A DNA stretch of 34,074 nucleotides, from the NCBI GenBank assembly GCA_964569055.1, contig CAZMSZ010000029.1:1-34074 (forward strand). Direction: 5' to 3'. Of this stretch, positions 32,300-34,074 are shown in pieces; position 1 is the stretch's first letter; every line of letters begins with the position of its first letter. A model generated the notes under the pieces. It saw nothing but the letters and a program-made list of their open reading frames with translations, made no database searches and was not told the origin of the DNA. A program made the translations under genes and the position numbers. The stretch is from JAWLGW01 sp964569055. Lineage in GTDB: Bacteria; Planctomycetota; J058.

Positions 32300-32647
32300 T
32301 CAGCCCTCGGACGGGGCGGGCTCCGCCACGGAGGCCGCGTCGTGCTCGGCGTCGGGCCCGGCCGGCTGCGCCACGTCCGGGGTCGCCGGCGTGCGCCGCA
32401 GCACGGCCGCGACCATGGGCGTCAGGGCCAGGGTGGCCGCGAGCCGCAAGGGCTTGCTCGCGTAGGTGATCCCGTAGGCCAGGCCGACCGCGCCGGCGAT
32501 GGTGCCGGCCTCGTTCCTGGCGCCGTTCACTTCCACGCCGGCGACGATCGCGAGGGTGACCGCGCTCCAGGTCAGGACGAACAGCGCCATCCAGGTGCCG
32601 AGCGCGACCCAGCCGTAGCGATCGATCAGGTCCTTGAGCCGGGCCAC
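32300..32647 (-). CDS. DUF1279/FAM210-like small membrane protein
   Basis: The protein has 115 residues. The N-terminal RLKDLIDRYGWVALGTWMAL is the hallmark of DUF1279 (an amphipathic LK..YG helix leading into a membrane helix). It continues with VAGVEV, a second Gly/Ala-rich segment and the KPLRLAATLALTPMVAAVLRR helix. The C-terminal 30 residues are Pro/Ala/Glu-rich. The family is known mainly from mitochondrial FAM210 proteins and plants, with bacterial members of unknown role. The GTG start has GAGGAGG (minus strand) nine bases upstream, and TAACCT upstream of that could be a -10. The TPM gene starts right at its stop codon. Confidence 0.72.
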   Translation of the reverse strand: MARLKDLIDRYGWVALGTWMALFVLTWSAVTLAIVAGVEVNGARNEAGTIAGAVGLAYGITYASKPLRLAATLALTPMVAAVLRRTPATPDVAQPAGPDAEHDAASVAEPAPSEG

Positions 32648-32668
32648 GGGGCCTCCTCGCAGGCCCCG

Positions 32669-32674
32669 AGGTTA
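32669..32674 (-). promoter_or_regulatory. Possible -10 element (TAACCT) for the DUF1279-TPM-TIM44 operon
   Basis: TAACCT on the minus strand lies 21 bases before the GTG at 32647, between the stop of the PLP enzyme gene and the ribosome binding site GAGGAGG. A -35 would lie inside the upstream gene and is not obvious. Confidence 0.25.
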
Positions 32675-32680
32675 CCACCG

Positions 32681-33865
32681 TCAAGCAACGCGGCGGGTCC
32701 CGGGTCCCTCGAGGAAGCCGCGCTCGCGCATCCACGGGTCGTCGTAGATCGTCGAGAGGTAGCGGTGGCCCGAGTCGGGGAAGATCGTGGCGACCCGGGC
32801 CTCGGGCCCGAGCGCGGCGAGCACGCGCCGCAGCGCCACAAGGCAGGCCCCGCTCGATCCCCCCGCGAAGATCCCCTCCCGGCGCGCCAGCTCGCGCGCG
32901 GCGAGGAACGCCTCGCGATCGGTGACCTGCACGAAGTCGTCGATCAGCTCCCACTCGACGCAGCCCACCGGCTCCTCGTCGCCCAGCCCCTCCAGCAGGT
33001 ACGGGCGCGCCCGCCCGGGGCGGCCGGTGCGGAAGTAGTGGCTGAAGATCGAGCCCTCGGAGTCGACGCCGACCACCCGCAGCCCGGGGTCGCGCTCCTT
33101 GAGGTAGCGCGCCACGCCGCCCAGGGTGCCGCCGGTCCCCACGCCGCACACCAGCACGTCGAGCCGCCCCTCCACCTGATCCCACAGCTCGGGGCCGGTG
33201 GTGGCGTAGTGGGCCGCGTTGTTGGCGCGGTTGTTGTGTTGGTCGGGGAAGTAGCAGTCGGGCGTCTCCTGGACCACGCGCTCCATCACGCGCCCGTAGC
33301 TCTCGGGGTGCTCGGGCGGCAGCGCCCCGTTCACCCGCTCCACGGCGACCCCGAGCGCCTCGAGCGCGCGCACCTTGTCGGGGCTGGTCCGATCGCGCAC
33401 CACGACCTTGCAGCGATACCCCTCCTGGGCCGCCACCATGCCGAGGCCGAGCGCGGTGTTGCCCGAGGAGGCCTCGACCACCACGTCCCCGGGCCGCAGC
33501 AGCCCGGCCCGCGCCGCTTCGCGCAGCATGTGCCGCGCGACCCGGTCCTTGCTGCTCCCGGTCGGGTTCATCAGCTCGAGCTTGGCGAACGCCGTCCCGG
33601 GCAGCCCCGCGACCACGTTGCGCAGCCGCACCAGCGGGGTCTCGCCCACGGCCTCCAGCACCGAGTCGTAGGCCCGCCGCCGCGTCGGCGCAGCCGCGAA
33701 CCCCGCCCGGAACAGCGCCACCCAGTTCTCCACCTCCGCGGGCGCCACCCCCGCCCGCGCCGCGGCCCGCTCGAGCGACAGCTCCCCGGCGGTCACCCGG
33801 CGCGCCCAGGCGATCCGCTCCTCGGGCGCGACGGTGACGGTGCGGGTCGGAGCGGGGTCGGTCAC
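32681..33865 (-). CDS. PLP-dependent cysteine synthase/cystathionine beta-synthase family protein with N-terminal HTH
   Basis: The protein has 394 residues. The catalytic part runs from about 66 to 385. K106 in NPTGSSKDR forms the Schiff base with PLP, SSGNT (133-137) binds the substrate carboxylate, GVGTGGT (241-247) holds the phosphate, and PDSGHRYLS (363-371) closes the site. FVQVTDREAFLAARELARREGIFAGGSSGA is closer to cystathionine beta-synthase than to CysK, but no CBS pair follows. Residues 18-55 form an added helix-turn-helix (VTAGELSLERAAARAGVAPAEVENWV) of the kind found in transposase and SciP/DUF1153-like proteins. The start is GTG with GAGGAGG five to six bases upstream. The reaction is replacement at the beta carbon of serine or O-acetylserine. 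The exact substrate is unknown. Confidence 0.88.
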   Translation of the reverse strand: MTDPAPTRTVTVAPEERIAWARRVTAGELSLERAAARAGVAPAEVENWVALFRAGFAAAPTRRRAYDSVLEAVGETPLVRLRNVVAGLPGTAFAKLELMNPTGSSKDRVARHMLREAARAGLLRPGDVVVEASSGNTALGLGMVAAQEGYRCKVVVRDRTSPDKVRALEALGVAVERVNGALPPEHPESYGRVMERVVQETPDCYFPDQHNNRANNAAHYATTGPELWDQVEGRLDVLVCGVGTGGTLGGVARYLKERDPGLRVVGVDSEGSIFSHYFRTGRPGRARPYLLEGLGDEEPVGCVEWELIDDFVQVTDREAFLAARELARREGIFAGGSSGACLVALRRVLAALGPEARVATIFPDSGHRYLSTIYDDPWMRERGFLEGPGTRRVA

Positions 33866-33930
33866 GGGGCCCTCCTCGGAGATGCAGACATCCCCTCTTC
33901 GGCAAGGAGCGGGGGCCGGCTGGAGGCGGA

Positions 33931-34032
33931 TTCGGACTCGGACTCCGACTCCGACTCCGACTCCGACTCCGACTCCGACTCCGAATCCGAATCCGATTCC
34001 GGCTCCGAGTCCGAGTCCAAGTCCGAGTCCGG
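33931..34032. repeat. Hexanucleotide repeat tract (TCCGAC)n with inverted flanks
   Basis: About six perfect TCCGAC units at 33946-33983 continue into diverged units (TCCGAA, TCCGAT, TCCGAG, TCCAAG) to about 34032. GGACTCGGACTC at 33934-33945 is the exact reverse complement of 34007-34018, so the ends can pair. The tract begins about 65 bases upstream of the PLP enzyme gene. One frame would code Ser-Asp repeats, but no start codon with a ribosome binding site serves it. I see no gene in 33866-34074. Confidence 0.85.
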
Positions 34033-34074
34033 AGTGACCTGCGGACTGCCACTCCTTGCCGCTTGCTGCGGGTG

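Noticed and set aside
31659..34052. The TIM44-like frame stays open far upstream on the minus strand, suggesting one giant protein
   Set aside because: The extended part is the shadow of the TPM, DUF1279 and PLP enzyme genes, each with its own clear domain and start. The TIM44-like gene starts at the GTGA overlap with a signal-like helix.
33870..34060. A frame coding a Ser-Asp/Ser-Glu repeat (surface-protein-like) across the hexamer tract
   Set aside because: No start codon with a ribosome binding site serves this frame, it runs off the window end, and the other frames of the same DNA give equally regular Thr-Pro or Arg-Ser repeats. This is what any 6-base repeat would give.

Overview
This is a very GC-rich (roughly three quarters G+C by eye) chromosomal fragment from a diderm bacterium, probably a metagenome or draft scaffold because it holds two 100-N assembly gaps (12435-12534 and 20975-21074). 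The outer-membrane traits are lipoproteins with lipoboxes, BamE-like and LolA-like folds, and an MMPL/RND exporter. DUF4388 (PATAN) proteins, giant TPR proteins with glycine- or alanine-rich linkers and a ketosynthase/LolA/MMPL lipid locus fit Planctomycetota or Myxococcota best. I cannot decide between them from sequence alone. No rRNA, tRNA, CRISPR array, transposase or prophage gene was seen, and no stretch over 300 bases lacks a gene.

Layout. 1-212: non-coding, with a nested inverted repeat. 213-4449 (+): a small TPR protein, then a K+ uptake operon (TrkH/KtrB channel with a long membrane N-terminus, TrkA/KtrA gating subunit, HAMP sensor without kinase). 4473-6673 (-): ABC-2 type exporter (permease then ATPase). 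6789-12431 (+): two large membrane-anchored TPR paralogues, one with a His/Thr/Gly/Pro repeat linker and one with a RING-like zinc finger. After gap 1, on the minus strand: a truncated membrane protein and a cysteine desulfidase/UPF0597 enzyme. 14673-16263 (+): three small lipoproteins with BamE-like signatures, behind the best promoter of the window. 16270-17640 (-): a cytochrome P450.

17690-27290 (+) is the most interesting part: a LolA-like carrier, an MMPL exporter (its end lost in gap 2), four consecutive ketosynthase-family genes, an acyl carrier protein, a C-methyltransferase-like protein and a FabZ-type dehydratase, mostly joined by 4-base GTGA stop/start overlaps. Only the first ketosynthase has the full Cys-His-His set. 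The second has Glu for Cys, the third keeps Cys and one His, and the fourth is a short version with Ala for Cys. This looks like a type II polyketide/fatty-acid system related to, but not the same as, aryl-polyene loci. The acyl product would be made on the ACP and moved by the MMPL/LolA pair, and the adjacent P450 and GT4 glycosyltransferase could tailor it (inference).

27405-30020 (+): the glycosyltransferase and a double DUF4388 protein. 30021-30136: two strong hairpins between convergent genes. 30132-33865 (-): a PLP-dependent cysteine/cystathionine synthase with an N-terminal helix-turn-helix, a DUF1279 protein, a TPM-domain protein and a duplicated TIM44-like/zinc-ribbon protein. 33866-34074: a hexanucleotide repeat tract.
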